NCBI GenBank assembly: GCA_023426275.1
Contig: JAFABC010000195.1
Coordinates: 1 to 64,000, forward strand
DNA length: 64,000 nucleotides
Reading direction: 5' to 3'
From: Pseudomonadota bacterium
GTDB taxonomy: Bacteria > Desulfobacterota > Desulfovibrionia > Desulfovibrionales > Desulfovibrionaceae
Positions within the stretch are counted from its first letter, which is position 1, and the number at the start of each line of letters is the position of its first letter. The notes below the pieces were generated by a model. It did no database searches. It was given only the letters and a program-made list of their open reading frames with translations, and was not told the DNA's origin. A program made the translations under genes and the position numbers. Of the stretch, positions 32,766 through 43,075 are shown in pieces.

Positions 32766-34169
32766 GTGGCACATATTCTCATTGTCGATGACTCTCTTGT
32801 TTTTTGTGAGGTTACCGCCGAAGTCTTCCGTGGCATGGGGCATGTGGTGACCTGCACGCCGACGCTCAAGGAAGGCATCGAGGCACTCACGGCCCAGCCG
32901 GATATTGTTTTTCTGGACGTTGATCTGCCGGACGGAAACGGTATCAAGGCCATGCCTTGTTTTTTAAGACAGCCCATTGCGCCGGAGATCATCGTCATTA
33001 CCGCTTATGCCGATCCTGAGGCGGCGGCCGAGGCCATGGATGCCGGTGCCTGGGATTATGTGGAAAAGGAATCCTCCCTTGAGACCTTGCGGCATACGTT
33101 GCAGGTCGCCGTCCGCTACCGTGTGGAACGGCGCGAGGAACATGCCGTTGCCGAATTCAACCGCTCCGGTATCATTGGGGAAAGTCCGCGTCTTGTGGCC
33201 TGCTTGAAGCGTGTGGTCAGCGCGGCGGCCACCAATGCCTCGATTCTGCTGACCGGTGAGACCGGGACCGGCAAGGAGCTTTTCGCGCGGATCGTCCATC
33301 GCAACAGTCCGCGCCGCAAAGGGCCGTTTGTCGTGCTCGACGGCAGCGCCGTACCGGCTCCCCTGTCGGAATCCATCTTCTTCGGCCACGTCAAAGGGGC
33401 ATTCACCGGAGCGCTCAAGACGACGCCGGGGCTGCTTGGACAAGCCATGGGCGGGACGCTGTTTCTGGATGAGGTCGGCGAACTGCCCCTGGATATTCAA
33501 AAACGGCTGTTGCGCGTGCTGCAGGAGCGACGTTTCCGCCCGGTCGGCGGGGTCGCCGAAGTGGAAAGCGATTTCCGGCTGGTGGCCGCGACCAATCGGG
33601 ATCTCGCCGGCATGGTCGCCGCCGGGGAATTCAGGAGTGATCTCCTTTACCGCCTCAATATCGTGGAAATTCGGCTCCCCGCGTTGCGGGAACGCCTGGC
33701 CGACATTCCGCTCCTCACGGACTACATCCTGGGGAGCAGGAAAGGGCGTACGCCTGTCGCCTCCGCCGAATTCCTGGAAGCCTTGGCCTGCTACGATTGG
33801 CCAGGGAACGTGCGGGAGCTGATCAACGCCCTGGAAGCGGCAGTGATCAGTTCCGAAGGAACAAAGACGCTCTATCCCAAGTACCTGCCAAGTCACATAC
33901 GCCAACAACTGGCGCGGCGCGCCGTATCGTCCCGGCATCCTCAATCGCGCACGGCCAAGGCTTGCGAGCATGACGTGTCTTTCCGCACCTGGAAGGAAGA
34001 ACGGAATGCGGCCATCGAGGCTACGGCGAAAAAATATTTCATCGAACTTCTGCGTCATGTCTCCGGCGATATCGGATTGGCCTGTCAGCATTCGGCCTTA
34101 AGCCACCAGCACTTCTACGCCACCTTAAAGAAATACAATATCAAACCGGGAATGTGGCGGGAAAGCTGA
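32766..34169 (+). CDS. NtrC-type sigma-54-dependent response regulator
   Basis: The 467-residue protein begins at a GTG (32766) with AAGGAAG seven bases upstream, which places the receiver correctly; longer frames add an unrelated leader. The receiver has VDDS, FLDVDLPDGNG (phospho-Asp), TAYAD and a Lys in YVEKES. The AAA+ domain has Walker A GETGTGKE, the sigma-54 contact loop GAFTGA, Walker B LFLDEVGELP and the arginine finger region DLLYRLN. A Fis-type helix-turn-helix closes the protein (GDIGLACQHSALSHQHFYATLKKY). It is the probable output of the signalling block, divergent from the Cache-MCP and 20 bases before the HPt gene. Confidence 0.93.
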   Translation: MAHILIVDDSLVFCEVTAEVFRGMGHVVTCTPTLKEGIEALTAQPDIVFLDVDLPDGNGIKAMPCFLRQPIAPEIIVITAYADPEAAAEAMDAGAWDYVEKESSLETLRHTLQVAVRYRVERREEHAVAEFNRSGIIGESPRLVACLKRVVSAAATNASILLTGETGTGKELFARIVHRNSPRRKGPFVVLDGSAVPAPLSESIFFGHVKGAFTGALKTTPGLLGQAMGGTLFLDEVGELPLDIQKRLLRVLQERRFRPVGGVAEVESDFRLVAATNRDLAGMVAAGEFRSDLLYRLNIVEIRLPALRERLADIPLLTDYILGSRKGRTPVASAEFLEALACYDWPGNVRELINALEAAVISSEGTKTLYPKYLPSHIRQQLARRAVSSRHPQSRTAKACEHDVSFRTWKEERNAAIEATAKKYFIELLRHVSGDIGLACQHSALSHQHFYATLKKYNIKPGMWRES

Positions 34170-34189
34170 AGAGCAATGGAGCATTGGAA

Positions 34190-34525
34190 ATGCGAAACGA
34201 TGTCAAGCAAGTCGCGAACACGTTTCTTTTGGAGACATACAACTTTAATGAAGAGACAAGAACCCGGCTTATTGAAAAAGCAACCACGGAAATTCTGAAA
34301 AATTGTCAGCAGTTGCTTTTTGCCATCTCGTCAGGAGAAGGCGCCGCTCCCTCAAAGTGCGCGCATAGGCTGAAAAGCAATCTGAATGCCCTGGGACTAG
34401 TTGACCTGGCTGAAGAGGCAAAAAATATAGAACTCAATAACTTTTGTAGCGATAAGGCCTTGCTTTGTACGGTCACCAGTTTGTGTAACAAGATTACAGA
34501 CAAATTCTGCAACATCCCCCAGTAG
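34190..34525 (+). CDS. Stand-alone HPt phosphotransfer protein
   Basis: The 111-residue, all-helical protein carries the HPt signature CAHRLKSNLNALGLVDLAEEA with the phospho-accepting His and following Lys in place. An ATG at 34190 with GGAG at good spacing is preferred; an ATG at 34154 would overlap the regulator gene. It directly follows the NtrC-type regulator gene, so it likely passes phosphate between the hybrid kinase receivers and that regulator. Its base composition is more AT-rich than its neighbours. This pairing matters because the hybrid kinase's own HPt has lost its His. Confidence 0.85.
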   Translation: MRNDVKQVANTFLLETYNFNEETRTRLIEKATTEILKNCQQLLFAISSGEGAAPSKCAHRLKSNLNALGLVDLAEEAKNIELNNFCSDKALLCTVTSLCNKITDKFCNIPQ

Positions 34526-34656
34526 CTTTTCGTTTTGGGAATGCGCGCAAGCGCCTCGTGGAGCAGGGAACTGGCGGGCCGTGGATGCGCCTTACGCGGA
34601 GGCAACCCGTGCCAGCGCCGTGATGTCGAAACTGACCCGGGACGCTCTGGAAAAAA

Positions 34657-35967
34657 CTACGGATTTAGCGGCCCGAGCGCAGGCGAACTCCCATGGGTGG
34701 GAGGCCGGCGGCGGAGGTATTTTTTACGCGCTGCGGATACCTGCCTGGAGAGGATTTCGCCTGACCAGCGCTCTTGTTGTTTGCCGTAGAGGCATGCCTC
34801 CAATGCGGCAAATTGCCGCTCGAGTTCCGGGTTGCCAAAAAGTTTCATGAATTCCGAGATGCTGTGAATGTCTCCGGAACGGCTTGCCGCACCGAACCAC
34901 CGGGTCAACGCCTGCATGATTGCCGGTGCCTCATGGGACGCGGCGGCCCGCTCGAATTGTCGGAAAAGTGCTTTTTCTGTCTGTCCGTTGGCCCCTGCCA
35001 ATCGCCTGTGCCTTTTGCGAAGCCGCCACGTGAGCCAAGCCGCCCCGATCACAAGCACGCACGCCACGGCCCATTGCCAGAGGGAAGGCGCGCCGGAACC
35101 GCCGGCGGCACCCTTGAGGGCGCCTGGATCCAGCGCGGGATTCGGGGCCACCCGGAACGTGGCGGGACGCAGTTTCACCTCCCGCAGGACCGCCTCGGCC
35201 GGGTTCCACCACTGTATCCGCATCTCCGGCAGGGTATACGTCCCGACCTTCTGACAGACGAGGGAGAACGTCTCCACGCGTTTCCCGATAAAATTCCCGC
35301 GTGCGGTGTCGGTACCAACCTGCGGCTGTCTGGCGTACACGGCCAGGCCGTCGCTGGACGACATCCGCAAGGGAGGCAGCGCCATGCCGGGCAGCCCGGT
35401 CGCCCGCATGGTGATGGTCCGGGTGAAGGCGTCCCCCACCGCGGCCTTGTCCGGACTGGGCTCCCATCGGTCGTCGATCTTGAGATCCAGGGCGGTCACG
35501 AGGGGGAGTTTCGGATCGGCGCCGGGCACGGCCAGGACCGTGATCTGCGCGGCAGTGGTGGACAGGGTGGCGTCCAATTGCTGGCCCGCATCCCCCTGAT
35601 AGCCGAACTCCACCGGAAAGGCGGGCAGGGTCAGCGCGCCGGAGCGCAGGGGAAAAATGGAAATGGTGTACTGCTTGGAAATGTAGGAGACGCCGTCGAT
35701 CGTCCTGGTGTCCAAAAGCGGGTGGGCATCGTCCACGATGATCGCCAGACCGGCATCCTTGGGCAGGTCGAAGCGCGGCACTCCGGCAAAGGAACTGGTC
35801 GTAAAAAGGGTGACATTCAGGTCCAACCGCTGGCCGACCCAGATCTTCTCCGGCTGCCGCAGTTCGCTTTGCAACAGAACCGGCTGTCCGGCCGCGAAAC
35901 AGCGGGGCGTCGCCGCCAACATTACGGCCACCAGAAGCAGGCCGGGGAGGGTGATACGCCAGCTCAT
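34657..35967 (-). CDS. BatD-like membrane protein
   Basis: The 436-residue protein starts at 35967 with AGGAGGGG. A signal peptide (LPGLLLVAVMLAATPRCFA) precedes a periplasmic Ig-like/BatD region (VLLQSELRQPEKIWVGQRLDLNVTL, GQQLDATLSTTAAQITVLAVPG). A membrane helix near 315-335 (LWQWAVACVLVIGAAWL) and a cytoplasmic helical tail follow. It overlaps the TPR gene by ATGA and is the last gene of the seven-gene MoxR/VWA operon. Bat proteins are linked to oxygen tolerance and envelope stress, with mechanism unknown. No terminator was identified before the convergent HPt gene. Confidence 0.8.
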   Translation of the reverse strand: MSWRITLPGLLLVAVMLAATPRCFAAGQPVLLQSELRQPEKIWVGQRLDLNVTLFTTSSFAGVPRFDLPKDAGLAIIVDDAHPLLDTRTIDGVSYISKQYTISIFPLRSGALTLPAFPVEFGYQGDAGQQLDATLSTTAAQITVLAVPGADPKLPLVTALDLKIDDRWEPSPDKAAVGDAFTRTITMRATGLPGMALPPLRMSSSDGLAVYARQPQVGTDTARGNFIGKRVETFSLVCQKVGTYTLPEMRIQWWNPAEAVLREVKLRPATFRVAPNPALDPGALKGAAGGSGAPSLWQWAVACVLVIGAAWLTWRLRKRHRRLAGANGQTEKALFRQFERAAASHEAPAIMQALTRWFGAASRSGDIHSISEFMKLFGNPELERQFAALEACLYGKQQERWSGEILSRQVSAARKKYLRRRPPTHGSSPALGPLNP

Positions 35968-36635
35968 TTTTGCCCCTCCTGGTCCTGGCTTCCCGGAGCC
36001 TGCTGCGCCGCCTGGTAGGCGAATTTGGCCCGCAGGAAATCCGCCGGCCGGGTCTGCACCCGGCGCAGCCACATGGCGCGCAACTCCGCATCCGAAAGCC
36101 GCTGCCCGCCGCCGGCGACCGTCTCTTGCTGATCCTGGGGTGCGTTGGCCGCCTGCTTGTCGAAAACGATCTTGTCCGGCGGCAGAAACCCGCCGGTGCC
36201 TTCATCCCCCTCGTTGGGGGGATGCAGCCGCTTTTCCCGCTCCCTGGCCAGTTCGAGGTTGTCGCTTGCCTCCTTCCAGCCGGGCCGCATGGCCAGGGCC
36301 TTGCGATATCCGGCCATGGCCTCGTCGTAGTTGCCCAGCATGACGAGCGCATTGGACCGGTTGTAGATCGCTGCGGCGCTGTCGTCCTGGCCGAAGGAGG
36401 CGGCCGCCTCCTTAAAGTTGCCGGCGCGGTACAGGGCGGTTCCCCGCTGCATGGGGTCCTCGAAAAGGTCGGCGGCCTTGGCGTACGCCTGGTGGTCCAT
36501 GGCCAGGCGGCCCTGCTGGTCCGGCGTGAGAAAGAGCCCCTTCGGCGACCACTTGGCCAGGGACAGGGCGACAAGCAACGAACAGACGCCGATGGCCAGT
36601 ATTCCCGGCAGGATAAATTTCCGATGGCTAGTCAT
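35964..36635 (-). CDS. Membrane-anchored TPR protein (BatC-like)
   Basis: The 223-residue protein has one N-terminal membrane segment (FILPGILAIGVCSLLVAL), about two TPR-type repeats (residues 45-135; FKEAAASFG, YNRSNALVMLGNYDEAMAGYRKAL), then a charged and Gln-rich tail ending EGQK. The start at 36635 is supported by GGATGG; an in-frame ATG at 36662 is possible. It overlaps both neighbours by a few bases, as expected for translational coupling. It matches the TPR component that follows VWA genes in Bat operons. Confidence 0.82.
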   Translation of the reverse strand: MTSHRKFILPGILAIGVCSLLVALSLAKWSPKGLFLTPDQQGRLAMDHQAYAKAADLFEDPMQRGTALYRAGNFKEAAASFGQDDSAAAIYNRSNALVMLGNYDEAMAGYRKALAMRPGWKEASDNLELAREREKRLHPPNEGDEGTGGFLPPDKIVFDKQAANAPQDQQETVAGGGQRLSDAELRAMWLRRVQTRPADFLRAKFAYQAAQQAPGSQDQEGQK

Positions 36636-37593
36636 AAGTGACCATCCAGCCACGCCGGGCAAAGCACAGGGCGAGCACCAGCAATACCGGCAACAACCAG
36701 TAGCCCATATCCTGCCAGCGTTGTCCCTGATCCTCCTTCGCGGCGGTCATGCTGGTCTTGATGCGCTGCGCCAGTTTTTCGACATCCCCGTCATCGACGG
36801 TGACGACGGTCAGATCGGCCCCGACCGTGGCGGCCGCCTTTTCCCAGGCCTCGGGATTCAGAGCCGGGGCCGGCGGACTGTCCGGCGGGACGCGCACGCC
36901 CTTGGGCGCGGCCATGGCGTAGAAGTGCACCGGGATTCCCGTCTGGCGGCGCACTTGCTCCATTTTGGCCAGTTGCGACGGCGGCAGGGAATCGGCGATG
37001 AGCAGGATCGAACCGCCAAGGCCCGCCTGTTGGAAAAGCGCGGCGGCCTGGGTCAGTGCCGCCACCGGATCATCCCCGGCGTCCGGCATGACGTCCGGGG
37101 CGAGGGCCTGGCTGAACATGTCGATGATGCCGGGATCGACGGTAAAGGGCATGACCAGATGGCTCGAACCGCTGTAGGCGATAAGCGCGGTCTTCGCGCC
37201 GGGGCGCAGCTTGAGCAGGTCATGGATTTTCTGCGTCGCCCGGATGAGGCGGGAGGGCTGGATGTCCTTGGCCGTCATCGAGGGGGTGACCTTCAGGACG
37301 ATCACCAGTCCGGCGCGGTCCTGCGTAAACGGCGTGGGTTCCTTTTTCCAGGTCGGGCCGGCCACGGCGAGAATGCCGATCCCCCAGAAGGCGGCCAGCA
37401 GGGAGAGTGGAGAGCGCCCGCTCCGCCGTCTCGCGCCGACCAGCAAATGCGTCAGCAGATGCTTGGCGATAAGCGTCTGCATGCCGCGTCGGCTGTCCTT
37501 GCGCAGCGAGTACCCGATGAGCCCTGCGGCCGGCAGCAGCAACAGCAGCAGCCAGGGACGCAGGAAATGAAAATGGTGAAGCAGCTCCATCAT
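36628..37593 (-). CDS. VWA-domain membrane protein (BatB-like) with altered MIDAS
   Basis: The 321-residue protein has two N-terminal helices (WLLLLLLPAAGLIGY and LLAAFWGIGILAVAG), a von Willebrand A domain (about 95-285) and a C-terminal helix (WLLPVLLVLALCFA). The metal-binding MIDAS should read D-x-S-x-S, but here the segment is LVIVLKVTPSMTAKD, so Lys 101 (codon 37291-37293) stands where the Asp is expected. The rest of the BatB pattern (PSRLIRATQKI, TALIAYSG) is conserved. Metal-dependent ligand binding is probably lost, while the partner VWA protein encoded upstream keeps DLSSSM. Confidence 0.85.
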   Translation of the reverse strand: MMELLHHFHFLRPWLLLLLLPAAGLIGYSLRKDSRRGMQTLIAKHLLTHLLVGARRRSGRSPLSLLAAFWGIGILAVAGPTWKKEPTPFTQDRAGLVIVLKVTPSMTAKDIQPSRLIRATQKIHDLLKLRPGAKTALIAYSGSSHLVMPFTVDPGIIDMFSQALAPDVMPDAGDDPVAALTQAAALFQQAGLGGSILLIADSLPPSQLAKMEQVRRQTGIPVHFYAMAAPKGVRVPPDSPPAPALNPEAWEKAAATVGADLTVVTVDDGDVEKLAQRIKTSMTAAKEDQGQRWQDMGYWLLPVLLVLALCFARRGWMVTYD

Positions 37594-38567
37594 GGCGCGC
37601 CTCGCGTCCGGGCGATCCGTCCGGCGAGCAAGAGCATGCTGAGGACGAGCACCGCCGCCAACGGCCAGTAATACAGGTCGACCTTGGGCCGATAACTGAC
37701 ACTCTCGATTTGGTGCGTGCTCAACTTGTCGATTTCTTTGTAGATGCCCTCAAGATCCTGGCCGTCGCCGGCCCAGAAGTAGGCGCCGCCCGTCATCGCG
37801 GCCACGTCCTTGAGGGTTTTGACGTCCAGTTTCTGCTCGCCAACGGCCGTCGGGTCGCCCACGGCCACGGTGTCGATGACGATGTTTTCGTCCTTGGCGA
37901 TGGCGGCGGCCTTTTCCGGCTCCAGCTTGGAACTGCTGTCGTTGCCGTCGGTGAGCAGAATAAGAAGCTTGTCCTTGACCGTGCTGTCCTTGAACATGTT
38001 GATGGCCAGACCGATGGCGTCGCCGATGGATGTCTTGGGGCCGGCCATGCCCACCTGGGCCTCGCGCAGCAGTTCCCGGCAGGTCTCGAGGTCCTCGGTA
38101 AACGGCGCCTGGATAAAAGGCGCGGTGCCGAAAAAGATCAGGCCCACCCGGTCGCCCTTGCGCCGTTTGAGGAAGTCGTCGAGCACGCCTTTGACCGCGT
38201 CCAGCCGGGTGCTTTTCCTGCCGTCGGGGGAGGTGAAATCGTCGGTCTCCATGGAACTGGAAAGGTCCACGCCAAGGAGAATGTCCCGGGAGGGAACCTC
38301 CCTGACGACGGGCGGCTCGACCCACTGGGGTCTGGCCATGGCGGCAACCAGCAGGACCCAGCACAGGCCGGCCACGATCTGGCGCGGGAGCGGTTGTCCG
38401 CGCACAATGGCCCCGTCTCCCGGGGACTGGCCGGACAGGGCCGCCAGTTCATCGAAAAAGGGCACCAGCACCGCCGGACGTTCTTCCCGATAGGGCCGGG
38501 CGATCCACCGGAAAACCAGCGGCAGGGGGAGGAGGGCGAAAAGCCATATGTATGCGAAAACAAACAT
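37590..38567 (-). CDS. VWA-domain membrane protein (BatA-like)
   Basis: The 325-residue protein has N-terminal helices (FAYIWLFALLPLPLVF and IVAGLCWVLLVAAMA), then a von Willebrand A domain with an intact MIDAS (LGVDLSSSM near residue 105, the conserved Thr in GPKTSIGDAIG, and LLTDGND). A C-terminal helix ends the protein (WPLAAVLVLSMLLLAG). It overlaps the BatB-like gene by 4 bases and follows the DUF4381 gene by 3. BatA-type proteins work with MoxR ATPases, probably as periplasmic metal-dependent adhesion or chaperone modules. Confidence 0.9.
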   Translation of the reverse strand: MFVFAYIWLFALLPLPLVFRWIARPYREERPAVLVPFFDELAALSGQSPGDGAIVRGQPLPRQIVAGLCWVLLVAAMARPQWVEPPVVREVPSRDILLGVDLSSSMETDDFTSPDGRKSTRLDAVKGVLDDFLKRRKGDRVGLIFFGTAPFIQAPFTEDLETCRELLREAQVGMAGPKTSIGDAIGLAINMFKDSTVKDKLLILLTDGNDSSSKLEPEKAAAIAKDENIVIDTVAVGDPTAVGEQKLDVKTLKDVAAMTGGAYFWAGDGQDLEGIYKEIDKLSTHQIESVSYRPKVDLYYWPLAAVLVLSMLLLAGRIARTRGAP

Positions 38568-38570
38568 GGA

Positions 38571-39119
38571 TCAGACAGCGCTCTTGGTCTCTGCAACGGT
38601 TGTTCGCGAGAGGGATGTTTCCTCGCCCGCGCGGTGGCCGGCCAGCCATGCCCGTACCGCCGTGCACAGGCTTTGGACCTGCGCCCGGCTGATGCCGTCG
38701 AGCCGCGTTTCGGGAGCATACGATCCCAGCAACAGCAGCCTGCCGTTTTCGCCTTCGAAAAGCGGGCTGCCGCAGCAGCGATCCAGAAAATCAAGCCACG
38801 GCTGGCCGCTGAGCGATGCCGCTTGGCCGCGGCCATAGGCGGCGAGCGCCGTGCGTTTGAGGAGTTCCGACAGGCGCGGCAGCAGAAGCGGGGCGGTCCG
38901 GTCCGTGGCCAGGGCATGTTGCAGCCGCGCCAACTCGGCCAGGGCCTGCCTCCGGTAGGCATTGCGCCGCCACCGCCGGTGGAGGACAGCCGCGCCCCAG
39001 AGCAGGAAAAGCAGCACGGTCAACCCCAGCGCGTACCAGCCCGGCGCCGGCGGCAGCCAGGAGACCGGCGTCGGGACGACGATGTCGTGCAGGTCTTGGA
39101 GATCAATGGAACTTGGCAT
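38571..39119 (-). CDS. DUF4381 membrane protein
   Basis: The 182-residue protein has the DUF4381 pattern: a short N-terminal segment LQDLHDIVVPTPVSWLPPAPGWY, one membrane helix (LGLTVLLFLLWGAAVL), then a cytoplasmic helical region rich in Arg and Ala with ELLKRTALAAYG. Proteins of this family occur only within MoxR/VWA operons and have no known activity. It starts 84 bases after the DUF58 stop, the largest gap in this part of the operon. Confidence 0.85.
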   Translation of the reverse strand: MPSSIDLQDLHDIVVPTPVSWLPPAPGWYALGLTVLLFLLWGAAVLHRRWRRNAYRRQALAELARLQHALATDRTAPLLLPRLSELLKRTALAAYGRGQAASLSGQPWLDFLDRCCGSPLFEGENGRLLLLGSYAPETRLDGISRAQVQSLCTAVRAWLAGHRAGEETSLSRTTVAETKSAV

Positions 39120-39203
39120 CTGGCATTTCCCGAATGCGTTGCAATGCGTGTTACCGGCCGCGTTTCGCGCCCCGTGCGCGCGGGCACGGGCGAGGAGCGC
39201 GCC

Positions 39204-40187
39204 TCAGCGGGATCCTTCCACGGGCACCGCCACGGCCGGCACCGGCTTGCCGGGAGCCAGCCCGAGGGTGGAGCGCACCTGTTCGGCCACGTCGCCCACC
39301 GTGTTGATGGGGAGCACCGGAACGCCCAGCCGGTGGAGCGCGTCGGCCAGGGTGGCCAGGCGCCCCTGCAAAAATTCCGGGAAGCGTTCCTTCAATTGCC
39401 GGTCGTGGCTGTCCAGCCGGATCTGGCTTTTGCCGTCGCTTACGACCAGAAACCCTTTTTGCGGCAATTGCTGCGCCAGGGGATCGTACACCGGCGCCAG
39501 GAGCAAATCGTTGTGCCGCACGAGGGCGGTCGCATGGCGCAGGGTCGCGTCGCTCATGCCGAAAAAATCACTGATGACGCAGACAAGGTAGTCGTGCCCG
39601 GCCAGGGCCACGGCCTTTTGCAGGGCCTTGTCGAGCATGTCGGGGGCGGGCACGATTCCCCGGTCGACGCCAAGCCTGTTGTTTTGCTCCATGATGACCT
39701 GCAAAATCCGCATCACGTTTTTTTTCGACCGCTGGCACCGCACCACCTGGATGGCGTCGTCGTTGAAAATGACGGCCCCCACGCGGTCGCCGACGGCCAC
39801 CACCCTCCAGGCCGCAAGCGCGGCGGCCTCGGCGGCCGTGACCGATTTCATGTTGACCTGCGAGCCGAAAAACATGGACAGGCGCTGGTCCACCACGAGC
39901 AGGACCGGCCGCTCCCGGTCCTCGGTGTAGACCCGGACATGGGGCTGGCCGGTGCGCCGGGTCGCCTTCCAGTCCATGGAACGGATGTCGTCCCCGGGCC
40001 GGTACTGCCGCAGTTCCTCGAAATCGAGCCCCCGGCCGCGCAGCCGTGAGGCGTGCCGGCCGGCGAGCAGGCTGTGCACCGGCTGCCTGGGGAGAAAGCT
40101 GAAGCCCGCCGCCTTGTGCTGGAGGCGGACCAGTTCCTCCAGGGTGACGTAGACCCCGGGACTGTTTTCGATTTGCTTGGTCCGCAT
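39204..40187 (-). CDS. DUF58 protein (VWA-like, MoxR-associated)
   Basis: The 327-residue soluble protein has the DUF58 hallmark RGRGLDFEELRQYRPGDDIRSMDWKATRRTGQ-type stretch at about residues 50-80, then a VWA-like fold (PVLLVVDQRLSMFFGS) in place of a perfect MIDAS. The start at 40187 has GGAAGGA at correct spacing. It is the second gene of the operon, 20 bases after moxR. DUF58 proteins bind MoxR ATPases, probably as adaptor substrates. Confidence 0.9.
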   Translation of the reverse strand: MRTKQIENSPGVYVTLEELVRLQHKAAGFSFLPRQPVHSLLAGRHASRLRGRGLDFEELRQYRPGDDIRSMDWKATRRTGQPHVRVYTEDRERPVLLVVDQRLSMFFGSQVNMKSVTAAEAAALAAWRVVAVGDRVGAVIFNDDAIQVVRCQRSKKNVMRILQVIMEQNNRLGVDRGIVPAPDMLDKALQKAVALAGHDYLVCVISDFFGMSDATLRHATALVRHNDLLLAPVYDPLAQQLPQKGFLVVSDGKSQIRLDSHDRQLKERFPEFLQGRLATLADALHRLGVPVLPINTVGDVAEQVRSTLGLAPGKPVPAVAVPVEGSR

Positions 40188-40207
40188 GTCGTCCTTCCCG
40201 GCCGCTG

Positions 40208-41173
<966 letters not shown>

Positions 41174-41485
41174 GAGGTGCCCCTGGGCAATTGAACGAAA
41201 GTTGGCTCCAACAAGTCCGGCCGGGGGATATGCATCGGCAGATGGCTGTCACAAGAAACCGTCCTTGTCCTCCGTCGGAGACAGTTACGCAAAAGCTGCT
41301 GAAAGAAGCCTCCCGGCAACAAAATGACATCGTCAGTCGCGGTGTCGGCCCTGCCGTATTGTGGAACAACCGCACAATGGAGCCGGTACTGTTATTTGGG
41401 GAAATACCGTATCCGCCAGGGCCGTTGCTGTTTCCGGAGAGCCCTCTTGGCCAGGGCAAGAGGGCTTTCCGGTTGTTGCTTTGGG
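41174..41485. other. Intergenic region: moxR promoter and sulfatase 3' hairpin
   Basis: A stem of 14 bp (one wobble) with a 7-nt loop at 41436-41470 follows the second sulfatase on the minus strand. It lacks a U-run, so it is a weaker terminator candidate. The rest should include the moxR promoter. No gene or further structure is seen. Confidence 0.55.
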
Positions 41486-43075
41486 CTAATGCCCTCCGGT
41501 CGTCATCTTTTCCAGTTGGAACAGCGCCTTTTTCACGCCGTCGATGGTGAAGCTTCCGGGCAGTTGCACCGGCGGATACTCCTTGAAGGTGGCCATGAAC
41601 TTCCCAAGCTCATCTTGCAACGGATAGATCAGGAAGATGTGATTGAGGGTCCAGTCCCAATAGGTATTGGAGGTGATGGGCGCGCGCTCGAACGGATCGA
41701 GCCGCAGGTTGATCATGAGCGGGAAGCGCAGGTTGCGGAAATCGCGCTGCCAGATATCCAGGGTGCCGGGAGAGTCCTGCACCATGAAGTGCAGCTTGTA
41801 GTTGCCGTAGCGCACGGCCAGCAGATCGAGGTCGTCGGAGAAGTACCAAAAAATCTTGCGTCGGTCCTTGTCTTCCTGGCCGGTCAGGTAGGGAAGCTGG
41901 TTGTAGCCGTCCAGGTAGTTCTTGAAGGTCCTGCCCGCGGCGCTGTAGCCTTTCTTGAGCTCGTCGGCGATGTTGGGATCGCCGGCCGCCGCGACCAGGG
42001 TGGGGAACCAGTCCAGACCGGAAAAGATGTCGTTGGAAACCCGTCCGGCCTTGATATGCCCGGGCCAGCGGACCAGGGCCGGGACCCGGAAGCCGCCTTC
42101 CCAGCCGGAGTTCTTCTCGTTGCGGAACGGCGTCATGGCGGCGTCGGGCCAGGTGTTCATTTGCGGACCGTTGTCCGTGGTGTAGATGACGATGGTGTTG
42201 TCGGCGATGCCGAGCTTGTCGATGGTGTCCAGGATCGCGCCCACGTTCTTGTCGTGGTCGATCATGACGTCGTCATAGATGCCCTGGTTCTCGCCCGCCT
42301 GCCCGACGCTTGCCGGCTTGGCATGGGTGCGGAAGTGCATGTGGGTGTAGTTCGTCCACAGGAAAAACGGCTTCTTGGCCTTGACCTGACGTTCGATGAA
42401 ATCCTGGGAGCGGGCCTGGATGTCGTCGTCGATGGTTTCCATCCGCTTCTTGGTCAGGGGGCCGGTGTCTTCGATGCGGCCGTCGGCGAAGGAGTGGATC
42501 ACGCCCCGGGGGCCGTACTTTTTCTTGAACTCGGGATTTTTCGGGTAATCGGGCAGTTCCGGCTCTTCCTCGGCGTTCAAGTGATAGAGGTTGCCGTAGA
42601 ATTCATCGAAGCCGTGGTTGGTCGGCAACATCTCGTCCCGGTCGCCCAGATGGTTCTTGCCGAACTGGGCCGTGGCGTAGCCGAGGTTTTTGAACACCTG
42701 GGCCATGGTGATGGTCGAATCCTGCAAGCCTTGCGGAGCGCCCGGCATGCCGACCTTGGACAGCCCGGTGCGCGCGATGCTCTGGCCGGTGATGAAGGTC
42801 GACCGGCCGGCGGTGCAGCTCTGCTCGGCGTAATAGTCGGTGAAAAGCAGCCCCTCGTTGGCCAGCCGGTCGATGTTGGGCGTCCTGAAACCAAGCAGCC
42901 CCTTGGAATAGGCGCTGACATCGGTGATGCCGATGTCGTCGCCGAAAATGACCACGATGTTGGGCCGTTCCGTTTGCGCCTTGGGCTTTTTCGTTTGGGC
43001 CAGGGCCGTTGTCGCCATGAGGGCCAGTGAAATGGCCATGGCGAGCGCAAGAGTAACCTTCCTTTTTTGCATCAT
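41486..43075 (-). CDS. Secreted arylsulfatase, second copy
   Basis: The 529-residue protein has a signal peptide (LALAMAISLALMATTALA). Metal ligands lie in GDD at residues 45-47. The sulfatase signature SCTAGR at 86-91 (C87) has Ala instead of Pro at the third position, which is common in the C-(P/A/S)-x-R class and still a formylglycine substrate. Further motifs are GKNHLGD, FLWTNYTHMHF and YTTDNGPQ. It is clearly related to but diverged from the 4955-6592 sulfatase. The start at 43075 is preceded by AAGGGGGG. It is divergent from a decayed LysR fragment, echoing the LysR context of the first locus. Confidence 0.93.
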   Translation of the reverse strand: MMQKRKVTLALAMAISLALMATTALAQTKKPKAQTERPNIVVIFGDDIGITDVSAYSKGLLGFRTPNIDRLANEGLLFTDYYAEQSCTAGRSTFITGQSIARTGLSKVGMPGAPQGLQDSTITMAQVFKNLGYATAQFGKNHLGDRDEMLPTNHGFDEFYGNLYHLNAEEEPELPDYPKNPEFKKKYGPRGVIHSFADGRIEDTGPLTKKRMETIDDDIQARSQDFIERQVKAKKPFFLWTNYTHMHFRTHAKPASVGQAGENQGIYDDVMIDHDKNVGAILDTIDKLGIADNTIVIYTTDNGPQMNTWPDAAMTPFRNEKNSGWEGGFRVPALVRWPGHIKAGRVSNDIFSGLDWFPTLVAAAGDPNIADELKKGYSAAGRTFKNYLDGYNQLPYLTGQEDKDRRKIFWYFSDDLDLLAVRYGNYKLHFMVQDSPGTLDIWQRDFRNLRFPLMINLRLDPFERAPITSNTYWDWTLNHIFLIYPLQDELGKFMATFKEYPPVQLPGSFTIDGVKKALFQLEKMTTGGH

